DNA of 44,680 nt from a virus: the IMG/VR virus record IMGVR_UViG_3300042319_002630, positions 1 to 44,680 of that record. One strand, given 5' to 3'. Made by a program: the position numbers and the translations under genes. This document shows, piece by piece, positions 31,836 through 42,278 of the stretch (the first letter of the stretch is position 1; every line of letters begins with the position of its first letter). The notes beneath the pieces are model-generated. The model ran no database searches. It worked only from the letters and a program-made list of their open reading frames with translations, and had not been told where the DNA came from.

Positions 31836-34800
31836 ATGACAACTCTTTTCAACTACGACCCATATTTTGACGACTTCGATGAAGACAAGAACTTCATGCG
31901 TGTCTTATTCCGACCTGGATATGCAGTTCAAGCCAGAGAATTAACTCAAGCACAAACCATCCTCGCAAACCAAATTGAAAAGTTTGGCAATCACATTTTT
32001 AAGAGTGGTAGTCCAATCGTTGGTGGTAAAATCTCACTTGATGACCGAGCATATTACATTCAATTAAACACACAATACAGTGGTGAAGATGTTGTATTGG
32101 AAAATTGGTTAAACAAAACAATCATTGGTTACAACACAACTAAAATTGTTCGGGCTAAGGTTATTTCAATTGATAATACGACAACGAATCCTATTTTGAT
32201 TGTTAAGTACCTGAGTGGTGAAAAATTTGTTGAATCTGACGAAATGAAAATTTCTGGTCAGAACATTTTTGCACAAGCTTTAGCAACAAATGCTGTTGGT
32301 CGTTCTTATGTTGCCAGCATACAAGAAGGTGTATATTACTTTAAAGGTCAATTTGTAAAAGTATTACCTGAATTTTTGGTACTTGAGACATTCTATCGCT
32401 TAGGTTATGACACAGCAACAATTAACGTATTGCCATCATATAAAATTGGTATTGAATTTGACCAAGAAATTTATGATGAGATTGATGATGCTTCATTGTT
32501 AGATCCTGCTCAAGGTTCATTTAACTATCAAGCACCTGGTGCCACACGTTCAAAACTTATCACCCGACTATCAAAACGCACACTAGATTCAGCAGACGAA
32601 TCTGCGTTCTTTGAAGTTATACGTGTCGTTGACGGTGTTAAAACTAAAGAAGTTGCTTATCCAATTTACAGTGAAATTGAAAAGACTTTGGCCAGAAGAA
32701 CTTTTGATGAATCTGGCAACTACACAGTTGATCCATTCGTATTAACATTAGAAGAAGAATATGCAAATCGTGCTAACAACAACTATGCTGATCCAGATTA
32801 CTTCAGTGTAATTTTAGATCCAGGTAAAGCATATGTTGCTGGACATGAATTCCAAACAATTGCACCAACTAAGATTGGTGTCTATCGTGGTCGTGCAACA
32901 GCTAATGTTTCAGATTATGACATTCCTACAAATTACTCAAGTTATGTTGTTGTTGAAAATGTTCAAGGTACAACAAACCTTGATATTACTACATTCCCAA
33001 CATTAGATATTCACTGTGTACCTAAACAATATATTGATAAACAAGGCACAGCATATTACAATTCCACAAAAATTGGTACGATTCGTGTCAATAACATGAA
33101 GTATAATGGTGCAACCACAACAACATTAGGTTCATCACATACACATAGATTGAATGTTTTTGAAGCTAACACAACACCAATCATTGGTAACCTTGCTTCT
33201 TCTGGTAACGCATCCGCAAACGTTATATTGCCTGCCGCATGGTGTACAACATTACAGGCAAACTCATATCAAGGAATGTATTTTCACATCACTGATGGCG
33301 CTGGCGCCGATTTGGCACCAATTAGAATTGAATCTTCTGGTTCAAATTTTATTAGATTAGATTCTAGCTTAACATTTACTCCTTCTTCAAATGCATTTAC
33401 GATTGAATCCGGTTTCTCTGGTGCAGAATCGCTAGTGGTTCGTTCTGGTGGTGCATTGCTTTGGGGTGGTGATATTAATGTTGAATCAAGAGATTCTTCA
33501 GGTGATGCTTATATTACAGAAAAGAATAAAGATAGTTTGTTGTTTGCAATTCCTTTTGAAGCTTTAAAAGAAGGAACAATCACAAACTTTGATTTCTTTG
33601 CGAATAAAGTTTATGCAAACAAGTTATCGGACGGCGGCGGTGTAATTACAATTTCCACTGTTGGTACAGATACGTTTGCTTTTGCTGGATCAGGCGGCGT
33701 TTTAGGTGATACTGCTATTCTTGAAAACATTGTTTGTTTGGTTCGTTCTGACACTTCTTCAACAAATTCGGCATCAGGTATTGCTGCAAACACCATTTTA
33801 TCATTGGCTAATAACTTATTTACGGTTACTGCTGTTAATAGTACAACAATTCAAGTTGATTTGAACACCGCTGCAATTCGTTGTGATTTTATTATCAAAA
33901 CAAAAGTTAATAATGCAGAAGATGGTACAAACGGTGCAGTCAGAACAAAATCTTTATTTCCAACAAATGATTATTTGCACGAAAGAGTTCCATATATATT
34001 GGACGATGTAGACGCTTTAAACGTTGGCAATACAGGCACGGTTACCGCTATTACTGGAGGCTATGTTTTTCCAAGTATTGGTGTTACACACTATGATTTT
34101 TCGACTATTGGTGGTTCTTTTCCACTAAACAATCTTAAAACTCCTGGTGTTCCAGTTAGTTTACAAGTATCTGACGTTTATGAAATTGTTAGGATTGTTG
34201 ATTCAAAAACAAATACCGGCAATATTACAATGTCAATGTTGACTAATCCAGCACACGATGTAACTGACCACTATGAGTTGGACAATGGCCATAGAAAAAC
34301 ACATTATGACCATGCAACAATTAAATTGAAACGTGGTTATAGTTCACCAACTGGTTCATCATTGATGATTCAGTACAAATATTTCAATCACGCCGGTGCA
34401 CCATCTCCACAAAATAATGGTTTATTTACTGTTGATTCCTATACCGGCTCAACTAATTTAACATATAATCAATTACCAAGATTCTTCAACCGTGAAGATG
34501 GTAAAATTATTTCATCACGTGCAGCTTTAGACTTTAGACCAACTAGAGATGTTGCAAGCACCGTATTAACAGGTGCAGTTAATCCTGACCCAGATTCTTT
34601 GGCTGAATTGTCTTTTGAATATTATTTGCCAAGAATTGACCAGATTGTTGTCAAACCTTCACAAGAACTTTCAATCATTAGTGGTAAACCTGATGTTACG
34701 CCTATTGCACCACCAGTTGGTCCAGAAGATTTACATCTCTACACAATGTTTGTGCCTGCATATACTGAAAGTGTTAAAGACATTCGTGCTGACTTTAAGA

Positions 34801-37800
34801 ATAACAAACGTTACACAATGAAAGACATTAGTGCTTTTGATTCTAGAATTAGAGGGTTAGAATACTATGTGTCGTTAAATACTTTAGAAAGAAATGCAAA
34901 TGATTCCAAAGTATTGGATGCTACAGGATTAGAACGATCCAAATATGGTATTTTAGTTGATAACTTCTCTGATAATTCTGTACAAGCAACATATGGCGAT
35001 GCTGGTTTTGATAATCGATGTATGGTTGATAATGGTTTATTAAAACCGGCTTCGTTGATGCGTACAGTTAAGATGATTTGGAATCCAGCTGCTTCGTCTG
35101 GTTCATATCGTGCTGTTGGTTCTGGTGACAAAAAATCTTTGATGATGGATTTTACATCATTGGCATTTGCTCAACAAGATTCTGCAACGAAGACTGTAGG
35201 TGTGGCCAGTGCTCTGTATGGTGCATTTAGAGGAAATATGAAATTGTATCCTGAGTATACAGCAGAAGCTGATACGGAAACAACAGCTAAAACTACACTG
35301 AATTCAACGCAAGGTATTGAAAACGCATTTAACTTTTTAAATAATTCATTTAGATATATTTCAGACCAGAATCCAGCTTGGGATAATGATAAGAATAATC
35401 CATTCGGTAAAGTTATTGATTCAAAATGGTACGAAACAACTTCAGATTCAACTTCAGTAAAAGTAACAAGTAGTGGTTCTGGTTATGATTTGAAAGATGC
35501 TGATTTTGGAACATTACAGACTACAACAAATAGTGTATACATCAAAAAAGGTGCTCAATACACACAACAACTTCTTGCTGCTCCAACCACAAGTCTTGTT
35601 GACCTTGGCAATTATGTAACTGATGTTTCAATCAATCCATATTTAAAACCAAGAGCAATTTCTTTTGTTGGTGATTCATTACGACCAGACACAATATATT
35701 TTGCTTTCTTTGATGGTGTGTCTGTAAATAATTATGTTGTTGTTCCAAATAGAATTAAAACAACTATTGGTCTTGCTACAAATGGATTCCAACCAGGTGA
35801 GCTTGCAGTTATTGCTGATGACCAAAATGAAGCTGCAACATATTTGACAAATTATAAAGCTCGTTCTGGAACTTATAAACTTGTTAGAATTATCAATGCT
35901 GACACCGGAAGAAATGTATCTTTAATTAATGAAACAGGCGTTTCACTACAAGGTAAATATATCAAGGGTGTTAACTCCGAATCGATACGATATATCGAAA
36001 CTCTAGAAGAACACAAGTCTGGAGTAACACGTGCCGTTGGTGCTACAACTATTACTTTAGCTGCAGATGCACCATCTTTTAATATTGCTGCTTCGGCCAA
36101 TACTAATGTGTTGTACCTTGTAAGATCAATTGGTACTACTGCTGAAGAACAACAAGGCACTGTTGAGAGTGCCGCTTCAGGTGCAACTATTTCTGGTGCA
36201 ATATTTAATGTTATTGCTTATAATACATCAACAAAAGTTGCAACTGTGCAACAAACAACATCATCAACACAAAGAAGTTTGAGTTGGTCTTACTCTTTAG
36301 GTTCAAATAAATCCACTTCAACTGGTGATGTTGGTGGTGTTTTATATCCACCTAAAGCGACATTTAGAACAGGTGAACGTGTATTGCGTATTACCGAATC
36401 TTTCAATAACACATACGATAAAGATGCTATTTCATTCACTGAAACTTCTTTTGTATCTTCTGGTATTGCTCTTAAGAAAACAAATCTTCTTAATACTGTT
36501 TATAATTTTGGAGTTTCTACTAAATTTACAGGTGAAACAACGTCTAAAGTTCTTTCAAGTTCTACCACATCATCAGTTCTAACAAGTACTGGTTATAACC
36601 CACCGCCGGCCGCAGAAAGCAAAACTCCAGCTGCCGTTGTTGACCAAGCAGTTGTTACTAATGTTGTTTCAGTACCATATGAGGATCCATTGGCTCAAAC
36701 ATTCTATGTTGATCCTGAAAAATATCCACTAGGTTTGTTTGCTGAAAGCATTGATTTATTCTTCAGTGCTAAAGATGATACTTTGCCAGTTACTGTTCAA
36801 ATTAGACCAACTGTTAATGGCGCACCATCTTCAAATTTTTGGTATCAAGAATCTGTAACAACAAAAAAACCAGAAGAGGTAAATGTTTCTTCTTCACCGA
36901 GTGTTGATGTTACTTCAACAGCTACTAAGTTTACATTCCCATCACCTGTGTTTTTGAGTCCAGGTTTGTATGCGGTGGTTATTTTGTCTAATAGTCCAGA
37001 TTATTTAATGTGGGTCGCTGAAAAGGGTGCATTGACAACAACAAATAAAACTGTGTCTACAAACCCATACGTTGGTACTTTGTATAAATCACAAAACTCA
37101 ATGGAATATGTTCCATTCTTAAATGAAGATTTGATGTTCACATTGAATCGTTGTAAGTTTACAACAGGTACATCTGCGTATTTTAGTTTAGAATCAGAGA
37201 AGCCACCTAAAACATACTATGTTGACAAGTTTAGATTGTTGGAAACTTCAATTAAACCAACCTCAGATTTTCCTGTTGCGTCTAATTATTATTTTGTTTC
37301 AACACCAGTTGATGGTGCCAAAGAGACTCAATATAGAAGTTTAATTCCACAAATTAAATATGATTGTGGTTTAGATAATAAATACGCACTTGGTTCTAGA
37401 AGAAAAGAATTGGTAGATAAAGGTGACTTTACAGTTAAGTACCAAATCTCGACAAGTACAGATACTATTTCTCCAATCGTATCATTAGAAAGTTTGCACT
37501 TAAACGTTTTTGAAAACTTTATTGATAATGCAGAGATTGATAGTGAAGACTTCAATATTATTAGTCCTGGTGCAGGCTATGCAAATTCAAATACTATTGT
37601 TATTAATTCATCGACAGGTGAAGGTGCAACAGTGTTCATGTCATGTGATGGTGTAAAAGGTAACGTTCTTTCAATAAATGTTTCTTCATCTGGTTTTGGT
37701 TACTTAGATGATTTTACAATTTCTTTTCCAAATGCAAACACTACTGCAAACGTTACCTCAAACGCAACGATTGTATTAAATTCTGAATATGACAGTTCTG

Positions 37801-38207
37801 TTGGTCCTTGTTTGGCCAAATACATTACTAAACCAGTTGTTCTTGCTGATGGTTTTGACGCAGGTGATTTGCGTGTCTATATGGCAGTTAATAAACCATC
37901 AGGCACAGATGTTATAGTATTCTACAAATTGTTATCTTCATCAGATTCAACACCATTTGGAGATAGACGTTATCAGAAAATGGAATGTTTTAATCCAACA
38001 ACAAGCGTTTCTGTAAATGAATCCGATTTCTTTGAATTTGAATTCAGACCTTCTTTAACATTAGATTCGGCAACATACACATCTGATAATGGTGTGACGT
38101 ACAATACATTCAAAACATTTGCAATTAAGATTGTGATGATTTCTTCAGATCCAGCTGTTGTTCCGTCAGTCAAAGATTTGCGAATCATTGCTTTACCAGC
38201 AGGTTGA
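31836..38207 (+). CDS. Giant virion structural protein (2123 residues), baseplate/fibre-associated
   Basis: A 2123-residue protein. The N-terminus TLFNYDPYFDDFDEDKNFMR, then RPGYAVQARELTQAQTILAN and KFGNHIFKSGSPIVGGKISL, is a well-conserved domain (DUF4815-like as I recall) of large structural proteins downstream of gp8 in environmental T4-like phages. The remainder is long, beta-rich, low in Cys, with Gly-rich double repeats near residues ~1907-1985. By position it takes the place of T4 gp9/gp10/gp11 between wedge and fibres, so it probably links long fibres to the baseplate. No enzyme motif is seen. An in-frame CDS of this length is unbroken, arguing for strong selection. Confidence 0.75.
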   Translation: MTTLFNYDPYFDDFDEDKNFMRVLFRPGYAVQARELTQAQTILANQIEKFGNHIFKSGSPIVGGKISLDDRAYYIQLNTQYSGEDVVLENWLNKTIIGYNTTKIVRAKVISIDNTTTNPILIVKYLSGEKFVESDEMKISGQNIFAQALATNAVGRSYVASIQEGVYYFKGQFVKVLPEFLVLETFYRLGYDTATINVLPSYKIGIEFDQEIYDEIDDASLLDPAQGSFNYQAPGATRSKLITRLSKRTLDSADESAFFEVIRVVDGVKTKEVAYPIYSEIEKTLARRTFDESGNYTVDPFVLTLEEEYANRANNNYADPDYFSVILDPGKAYVAGHEFQTIAPTKIGVYRGRATANVSDYDIPTNYSSYVVVENVQGTTNLDITTFPTLDIHCVPKQYIDKQGTAYYNSTKIGTIRVNNMKYNGATTTTLGSSHTHRLNVFEANTTPIIGNLASSGNASANVILPAAWCTTLQANSYQGMYFHITDGAGADLAPIRIESSGSNFIRLDSSLTFTPSSNAFTIESGFSGAESLVVRSGGALLWGGDINVESRDSSGDAYITEKNKDSLLFAIPFEALKEGTITNFDFFANKVYANKLSDGGGVITISTVGTDTFAFAGSGGVLGDTAILENIVCLVRSDTSSTNSASGIAANTILSLANNLFTVTAVNSTTIQVDLNTAAIRCDFIIKTKVNNAEDGTNGAVRTKSLFPTNDYLHERVPYILDDVDALNVGNTGTVTAITGGYVFPSIGVTHYDFSTIGGSFPLNNLKTPGVPVSLQVSDVYEIVRIVDSKTNTGNITMSMLTNPAHDVTDHYELDNGHRKTHYDHATIKLKRGYSSPTGSSLMIQYKYFNHAGAPSPQNNGLFTVDSYTGSTNLTYNQLPRFFNREDGKIISSRAALDFRPTRDVASTVLTGAVNPDPDSLAELSFEYYLPRIDQIVVKPSQELSIISGKPDVTPIAPPVGPEDLHLYTMFVPAYTESVKDIRADFKNNKRYTMKDISAFDSRIRGLEYYVSLNTLERNANDSKVLDATGLERSKYGILVDNFSDNSVQATYGDAGFDNRCMVDNGLLKPASLMRTVKMIWNPAASSGSYRAVGSGDKKSLMMDFTSLAFAQQDSATKTVGVASALYGAFRGNMKLYPEYTAEADTETTAKTTLNSTQGIENAFNFLNNSFRYISDQNPAWDNDKNNPFGKVIDSKWYETTSDSTSVKVTSSGSGYDLKDADFGTLQTTTNSVYIKKGAQYTQQLLAAPTTSLVDLGNYVTDVSINPYLKPRAISFVGDSLRPDTIYFAFFDGVSVNNYVVVPNRIKTTIGLATNGFQPGELAVIADDQNEAATYLTNYKARSGTYKLVRIINADTGRNVSLINETGVSLQGKYIKGVNSESIRYIETLEEHKSGVTRAVGATTITLAADAPSFNIAASANTNVLYLVRSIGTTAEEQQGTVESAASGATISGAIFNVIAYNTSTKVATVQQTTSSTQRSLSWSYSLGSNKSTSTGDVGGVLYPPKATFRTGERVLRITESFNNTYDKDAISFTETSFVSSGIALKKTNLLNTVYNFGVSTKFTGETTSKVLSSSTTSSVLTSTGYNPPPAAESKTPAAVVDQAVVTNVVSVPYEDPLAQTFYVDPEKYPLGLFAESIDLFFSAKDDTLPVTVQIRPTVNGAPSSNFWYQESVTTKKPEEVNVSSSPSVDVTSTATKFTFPSPVFLSPGLYAVVILSNSPDYLMWVAEKGALTTTNKTVSTNPYVGTLYKSQNSMEYVPFLNEDLMFTLNRCKFTTGTSAYFSLESEKPPKTYYVDKFRLLETSIKPTSDFPVASNYYFVSTPVDGAKETQYRSLIPQIKYDCGLDNKYALGSRRKELVDKGDFTVKYQISTSTDTISPIVSLESLHLNVFENFIDNAEIDSEDFNIISPGAGYANSNTIVINSSTGEGATVFMSCDGVKGNVLSINVSSSGFGYLDDFTISFPNANTTANVTSNATIVLNSEYDSSVGPCLAKYITKPVVLADGFDAGDLRVYMAVNKPSGTDVIVFYKLLSSSDSTPFGDRRYQKMECFNPTTSVSVNESDFFEFEFRPSLTLDSATYTSDNGVTYNTFKTFAIKIVMISSDPAVVPSVKDLRIIALPAG

Positions 38208-38211
38208 TAAG

Positions 38212-38442
38212 ATGCAAGTAAAAGTTGAAGGAACAAATTATGTTAAGGATATGAGCAACAAGGCTCTACTTAATACCAATAAAAGTGCTATCTTAGAAAA
38301 TGAAGCTAGGAAGAAAATAAGACAAAATTTATTGTCTAAAAATGAAGAAATAAATACATTAAAAGAACAAGTATCTTCGATGAATGATGACCTTAGTGAA
38401 ATTAAAAACTTGTTAAAAACATTACTAGAAAAAAAGAGTTAA
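38212..38442 (+). CDS. Small coiled-coil structural protein
   Basis: A 76-residue protein with start MQVKVEGTNYVKDMSNKALL (ATG 38212; a longer in-frame start overlaps the giant gene). The N-terminal half is a short strand and TNKSAILENEARKKIRQ helix; the C-terminal half is a coiled coil (EINTLKEQVSSMNDDLSEIK, NLLKTLLEKK). Small proteins of this pattern follow the DUF4815-like gene in related phages. Role unknown; a trimerising or fibre-assembly aid is possible. Confidence 0.65.
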   Translation: MQVKVEGTNYVKDMSNKALLNTNKSAILENEARKKIRQNLLSKNEEINTLKEQVSSMNDDLSEIKNLLKTLLEKKS

Positions 38443-38451
38443 AGGTTAACG

Positions 38452-41400
38452 ATGCCAACGACTACTATACCAACGATTGCCAGAAGCGATACCATTGACC
38501 AGTGGAGAATTCAGACCAACAAATCAGCAACAGATTTGAATGATTTGGGGTTTAACACATATAACAAAGACCAAGGTCAATTACTGATTTCTAATACAGC
38601 AAATATTTCCATTACGGCATCGGGTACTCCACTTTCGGTGGCAAATAATGTACTATTTCAAAGTAACTTAACTCTTGCCAACAATATGTTTTTGGGTGTT
38701 GTTGGTGCGGCAACCGGCAACTTAATCGCAGGCGGAACAATCAGAGTAACAGGTCCAGGAACAGCATTAAATGTAGCCAATAACGTCTTGGTTGGTGCGG
38801 ATGTTCAAGTTGTTAACAATGTATATGTGCAGAACATTACTGCAAACGGCAACGTGTCAGTTACCCGAAATATTACGAGTGCTGGTGTGTTGAGAATGAC
38901 TGGTATAGCAAATGTCATTTATGCCAACACAGGCACGGCAACTATTAATCGTGTCTTAAGTACTTACGTGTATGCTGATGATGTATTTACTCCAAACTTG
39001 ACAGCTGCTGTGGCCACAATTGGTGTATTGAATTATTTGCCATATGCAAACATTGGTACAATCGATAACAATTTATTAAATTCCAATGATATTAATTCGA
39101 ACACATTAGATACAACATATGGTAATGTTACTGTATTGGTAGCAAGAACTTCTGCGAACTTGGTTACATTAACATCAAATGTTGCAACAGTTAATACTGG
39201 TACTGTTCAGAATCTTGTTTCTACAAATTCTACAATTACTAACGGCATCATAACTACTGGTAATGTTATTACCTTGTCATCTAATGTTGCCACAATTAAT
39301 ACATTGACTGCATTAGTTGGAACTACAATTACTGGTAACGTTGTGACACTCACTTCAAACGTTGCAACAGTTAATACTGGTACAATACAAACATTGTTAT
39401 CGAGTAATGCTAATGTCACAAATGCTTCAATCACATATTTGTCGTCTTCAAATACGATTACTGCCAACACATTAATTTCAAATAACATTGAAGTTTCCAC
39501 TGCAAATGCCGCATGGATTAATGTATCGAATAATTTGAGTGTAAAAACTGGTGGCTCAATTCGTGTATACGCAAATACAGTAGAAGATGAAGTATTAACA
39601 GTTGATGGTAAAACAACTCTACAAACAACATACATTCGTGGTAACATTGCAGTTGAAGGAACTTGGACCGCATTGGGTAATGTTGAATATGAAGTTAGTG
39701 AATTTACACTAAATGCAAATACACCAACTAATGCTGATGCATCTATAAGAAATAATCGTGTAGTTGGTACGGATGCGTTTATTCGCTGGGATGAAACCGA
39801 TGACCAATGGAAAGTTTCCAAAGGTAACACATACTCAAGTTTGTATGGCATTTTGGATGCAAGCTTCTTAAATGCAACAGTAACAAGTAATAGTACAGCA
39901 AACGTTGCAACACCAAGTGCTGTTAAGGCTGCATATGATACCGCAGTTGTTGCTGGTGGTTATGCCAACTCAGCTTACACTACTGCCAATTCTGCCAGTT
40001 CTTATGCAAATTCTGGTTACACTTCTGCAAACTCCGCAGGTGTTTATGCAAATGCCGCATTCTTGGCCGCAAATACCGCAAATACATTCTTAATCGACAC
40101 AACAAATACTGTTGGTATTTTTGCAAATGGTGCCTATACACGTGCAAACGTTTCACAGTCACATGCAAATGCAGCTTACGCATTAGCAAATACAATTGCA
40201 TCCGGTTCTGCTGCTGGTGCTTATTTACATGCTAATGGAGCTTTTGATTCTTCAAATACAACATTAACATTTTCAACGTTCGCTTACAGACATGCAAATG
40301 CAGCATATTCAACTGCAAATACTGGTGTAGCACAGGCTGCGGTTGCTGACCAAAAAGCCGTTACATCTGGAATTTATGCTAACTCAGCATATGCATTAGC
40401 AAATACAATTGCTGCTGGTTCAATTGATACTTACGCAAGACCACATTCCAATGGTGCTTTTGATTTAGCAAATACGACCAACACTCTTGCAACTGGTGCG
40501 GTACAGAAAACATCTGCATCATCACAAACTATAGCAAGTGATTTGTTAATTAATGGCGATGTAACATTATCTACTGCAAAACGATTGCTTAGTTATAATG
40601 CTATCATTTCTGGTGATATTCGTGCAAATGGCAACTTTGTGGTTGTCAATAATGGATTGTCTGATACATCTGGTCCAACACAAAACGGTGGTGTCAGAGT
40701 TAAACGTGGTACTTCAAGTGATGCATATATAAGATGGAACGAAAACGTAAGTCCTCCAAGATGGCAGTACAGTGATAATGCTGGTAACTTTACAGATTTT
40801 AATGCAGCAAGTTTGTTAGCTGCGAAAGCAACTAATATTGCTGGTGGTTCCTCGAATAGAATACCTTTTCAAACACAGGCAGACATAACATCATTCATCG
40901 AAGCACCAACTCAAGCCAATCGATATTTGCAATACACTGGATCAGGATTCTCTTGGGTAGCAATCAATGTTGATTTGACAACGTTGAGTGCCAGTAATTT
41001 AACATCAGGAACTGTGCCACAGGCTAGAATGTCTGGTTCATATACAATGGATATTAATGGAAGAGCAACAGTAGCAACTAGCGCTGACTCTGTTCCTAAT
41101 GGTGTTACTACAACTCAGAGTTATTCTAATCCTGGTTTTATTGCCAGTTTAGCGTATAGTAAAATAACTGATAAACCAACTATTCCTACTAACACCAACC
41201 AGTTAACTAACGGAGCTGGATTTGCAACAGAAAGTTATGTAACTACTAGAGGTTATGTTACAAGTTCTGGTGTCACACAGGTTGGATCAGGAAATGGTTT
41301 AACTGGTGGTACAATTACTTCTACTGGCACATTAAGTATGAGTGGTTCATACACTGGAAATTTTAATGTTTCTGGCACTATTACTGCTGGTGGTAATGTT

Positions 41401-41691
41401 ACTGCTTTCTCTGATAGAAAACTTAAAGATAACCTTGAAAAGATTAGTGATGCTCTTGCAAAAGTTAGACAACTAACTGGTTACACATATACCAGAAATG
41501 ACCTTGATGATAAAACAAAGAGACATACTGGTTTGATAGCGCAAGATGTTGAAGCAGTTTTACCTGAAGCTGTTGAAGAACATGGTGGAATTAAAGGTGT
41601 TGCTTATGGCCAAATGATGGGTCTAGTTTTTGAAGCTATCAAAGAGTTGGATGATAAATTAGAGGAAATCAAGAAACAACTTAACAAATAA
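38452..41691 (+). CDS. Tail fibre protein with C-terminal intramolecular chaperone (endosialidase/S74 type)
   Basis: A 1079-residue fibre. N-terminus MPTTTIPTIARSDTIDQWRI, then NKSATDLNDLGF, is the attachment region. Residues ~50-400 are beta-helix-like repeats (NIxxxNxxxVxx...ANNV). Residues ~480-720 are Ala/Asn repeats of type YANSAYxxANxA, likely a trimeric stalk. Two copies of a short module ending IRWxExxxxW are near residues 420-465 and 735-780. The C-terminal ~95 residues (FSDRKLKDNLEKI...TGLIAQDVEAVLPE) are the self-cleaving chaperone. Ser987 and Lys992 form the cleavage dyad, so mature fibre ends before Ser987. Receptor binding is inferred. Confidence 0.88.
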   Translation: MPTTTIPTIARSDTIDQWRIQTNKSATDLNDLGFNTYNKDQGQLLISNTANISITASGTPLSVANNVLFQSNLTLANNMFLGVVGAATGNLIAGGTIRVTGPGTALNVANNVLVGADVQVVNNVYVQNITANGNVSVTRNITSAGVLRMTGIANVIYANTGTATINRVLSTYVYADDVFTPNLTAAVATIGVLNYLPYANIGTIDNNLLNSNDINSNTLDTTYGNVTVLVARTSANLVTLTSNVATVNTGTVQNLVSTNSTITNGIITTGNVITLSSNVATINTLTALVGTTITGNVVTLTSNVATVNTGTIQTLLSSNANVTNASITYLSSSNTITANTLISNNIEVSTANAAWINVSNNLSVKTGGSIRVYANTVEDEVLTVDGKTTLQTTYIRGNIAVEGTWTALGNVEYEVSEFTLNANTPTNADASIRNNRVVGTDAFIRWDETDDQWKVSKGNTYSSLYGILDASFLNATVTSNSTANVATPSAVKAAYDTAVVAGGYANSAYTTANSASSYANSGYTSANSAGVYANAAFLAANTANTFLIDTTNTVGIFANGAYTRANVSQSHANAAYALANTIASGSAAGAYLHANGAFDSSNTTLTFSTFAYRHANAAYSTANTGVAQAAVADQKAVTSGIYANSAYALANTIAAGSIDTYARPHSNGAFDLANTTNTLATGAVQKTSASSQTIASDLLINGDVTLSTAKRLLSYNAIISGDIRANGNFVVVNNGLSDTSGPTQNGGVRVKRGTSSDAYIRWNENVSPPRWQYSDNAGNFTDFNAASLLAAKATNIAGGSSNRIPFQTQADITSFIEAPTQANRYLQYTGSGFSWVAINVDLTTLSASNLTSGTVPQARMSGSYTMDINGRATVATSADSVPNGVTTTQSYSNPGFIASLAYSKITDKPTIPTNTNQLTNGAGFATESYVTTRGYVTSSGVTQVGSGNGLTGGTITSTGTLSMSGSYTGNFNVSGTITAGGNVTAFSDRKLKDNLEKISDALAKVRQLTGYTYTRNDLDDKTKRHTGLIAQDVEAVLPEAVEEHGGIKGVAYGQMMGLVFEAIKELDDKLEEIKKQLNK

Positions 41692-41713
41692 AACTTATTG
41701 TACCCCGATTCAT

Positions 41714-41721
41714 TATAAATA
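41714..41721 (+). promoter_or_regulatory. T4-type late promoter
   Basis: TATAAATA at 41714-41721, exact, followed by AAG, 22 bases ahead of the GTG start at 41743 and with AAGGAG (41731-41736) between. Same spacing as the box at 18941. Drives the second fibre operon. Confidence 0.8.
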
Positions 41722-41742
41722 AGTAAAAGTAAGGAGTTTCTT

Positions 41743-42075
41743 GTGGCTGAATTTGTAGAACTAACCATAGATCAAGGTGCAACATTTAATACTGTCATTA
41801 CTGTAAATGACGGTACCGGCGTAGGTCAAAACCTTGTTGGTTATGTTGCTCGGTCACAAATGAGGAAATCATATTATTCCTCTTCAAAAAGTTCATTTAA
41901 TGTAACGGTTTCAACACCAAATATTGGTGAAATCACCATGGCCATGACTGCAGCCAACACTGCCAATCTTACGCCTGGTAGATATGTTTATGATGTAGAA
42001 ATTGATAACAATTCTGGTGAAGTCACCAGAATTTTTGAAGGTATCATAACCGTTCTACCTAACGTAACGAGATAA
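41743..42075 (+). CDS. Small virion protein with BppU-like N-terminal fold
   Basis: A 110-residue beta-rich protein starting (GTG) MAEFVELTIDQGATFNTVIT. The pattern ELTIDQGATF...TVNDGTG...NLVGYVARSQMRK and later MAMTAANTANLTPGRYVYDV resembles the immunoglobulin-like N-terminal domain of baseplate/fibre adaptor proteins (BppU-N type) found beside phage fibre genes. Ribosome-binding site AAGGAG lies 6 bases before the GTG. It probably anchors fibres or decorates the virion; exact place unknown. Confidence 0.6.
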   Translation: MAEFVELTIDQGATFNTVITVNDGTGVGQNLVGYVARSQMRKSYYSSSKSSFNVTVSTPNIGEITMAMTAANTANLTPGRYVYDVEIDNNSGEVTRIFEGIITVLPNVTR

Positions 42076-42077
42076 AA

Positions 42078-42278
42078 ATGGCAATACAAGTACAAGTAAA
42101 ACCACAAAAAACAACCATTTCATCTGTAACAGTTGCACGAACAGCAAATCTGAATTTGTCGCAATTAAACAATGTTGAGACCCAAGGCGCATTGGATGGG
42201 CAAGTGTTAACATATGAAGCTGGATCAGGAAAATATGTTGTCAAGGATGTACCCACAGTTAGAGGCGGTACGTTCTAA
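42078..42278 (+). CDS. Small fibre-cassette protein, function unknown
   Basis: A 66-residue protein starting MAIQVQVKPQKTTISSVTVA. The segment ANLNLSQLNNVETQGALDGQ VLTYEAGSGKYVVKDVP has the N..L.VL.YxxxxxKWxxxxV pattern seen in fibre-repeat proteins and fibre N-termini. Two bases separate it from the gene upstream and its stop abuts the GTG of the long fibre gene, so the three are one operon. Confidence 0.55.
   Translation: MAIQVQVKPQKTTISSVTVARTANLNLSQLNNVETQGALDGQVLTYEAGSGKYVVKDVPTVRGGTF

Noticed and set aside
39207-39851. A 214-codon open frame on the minus strand
   Set aside because: It is antisense to the repetitive tail fibre gene, has no ribosome-binding site or family match, and its length follows from the Val/Asn/Thr-rich codon pattern on the other strand.
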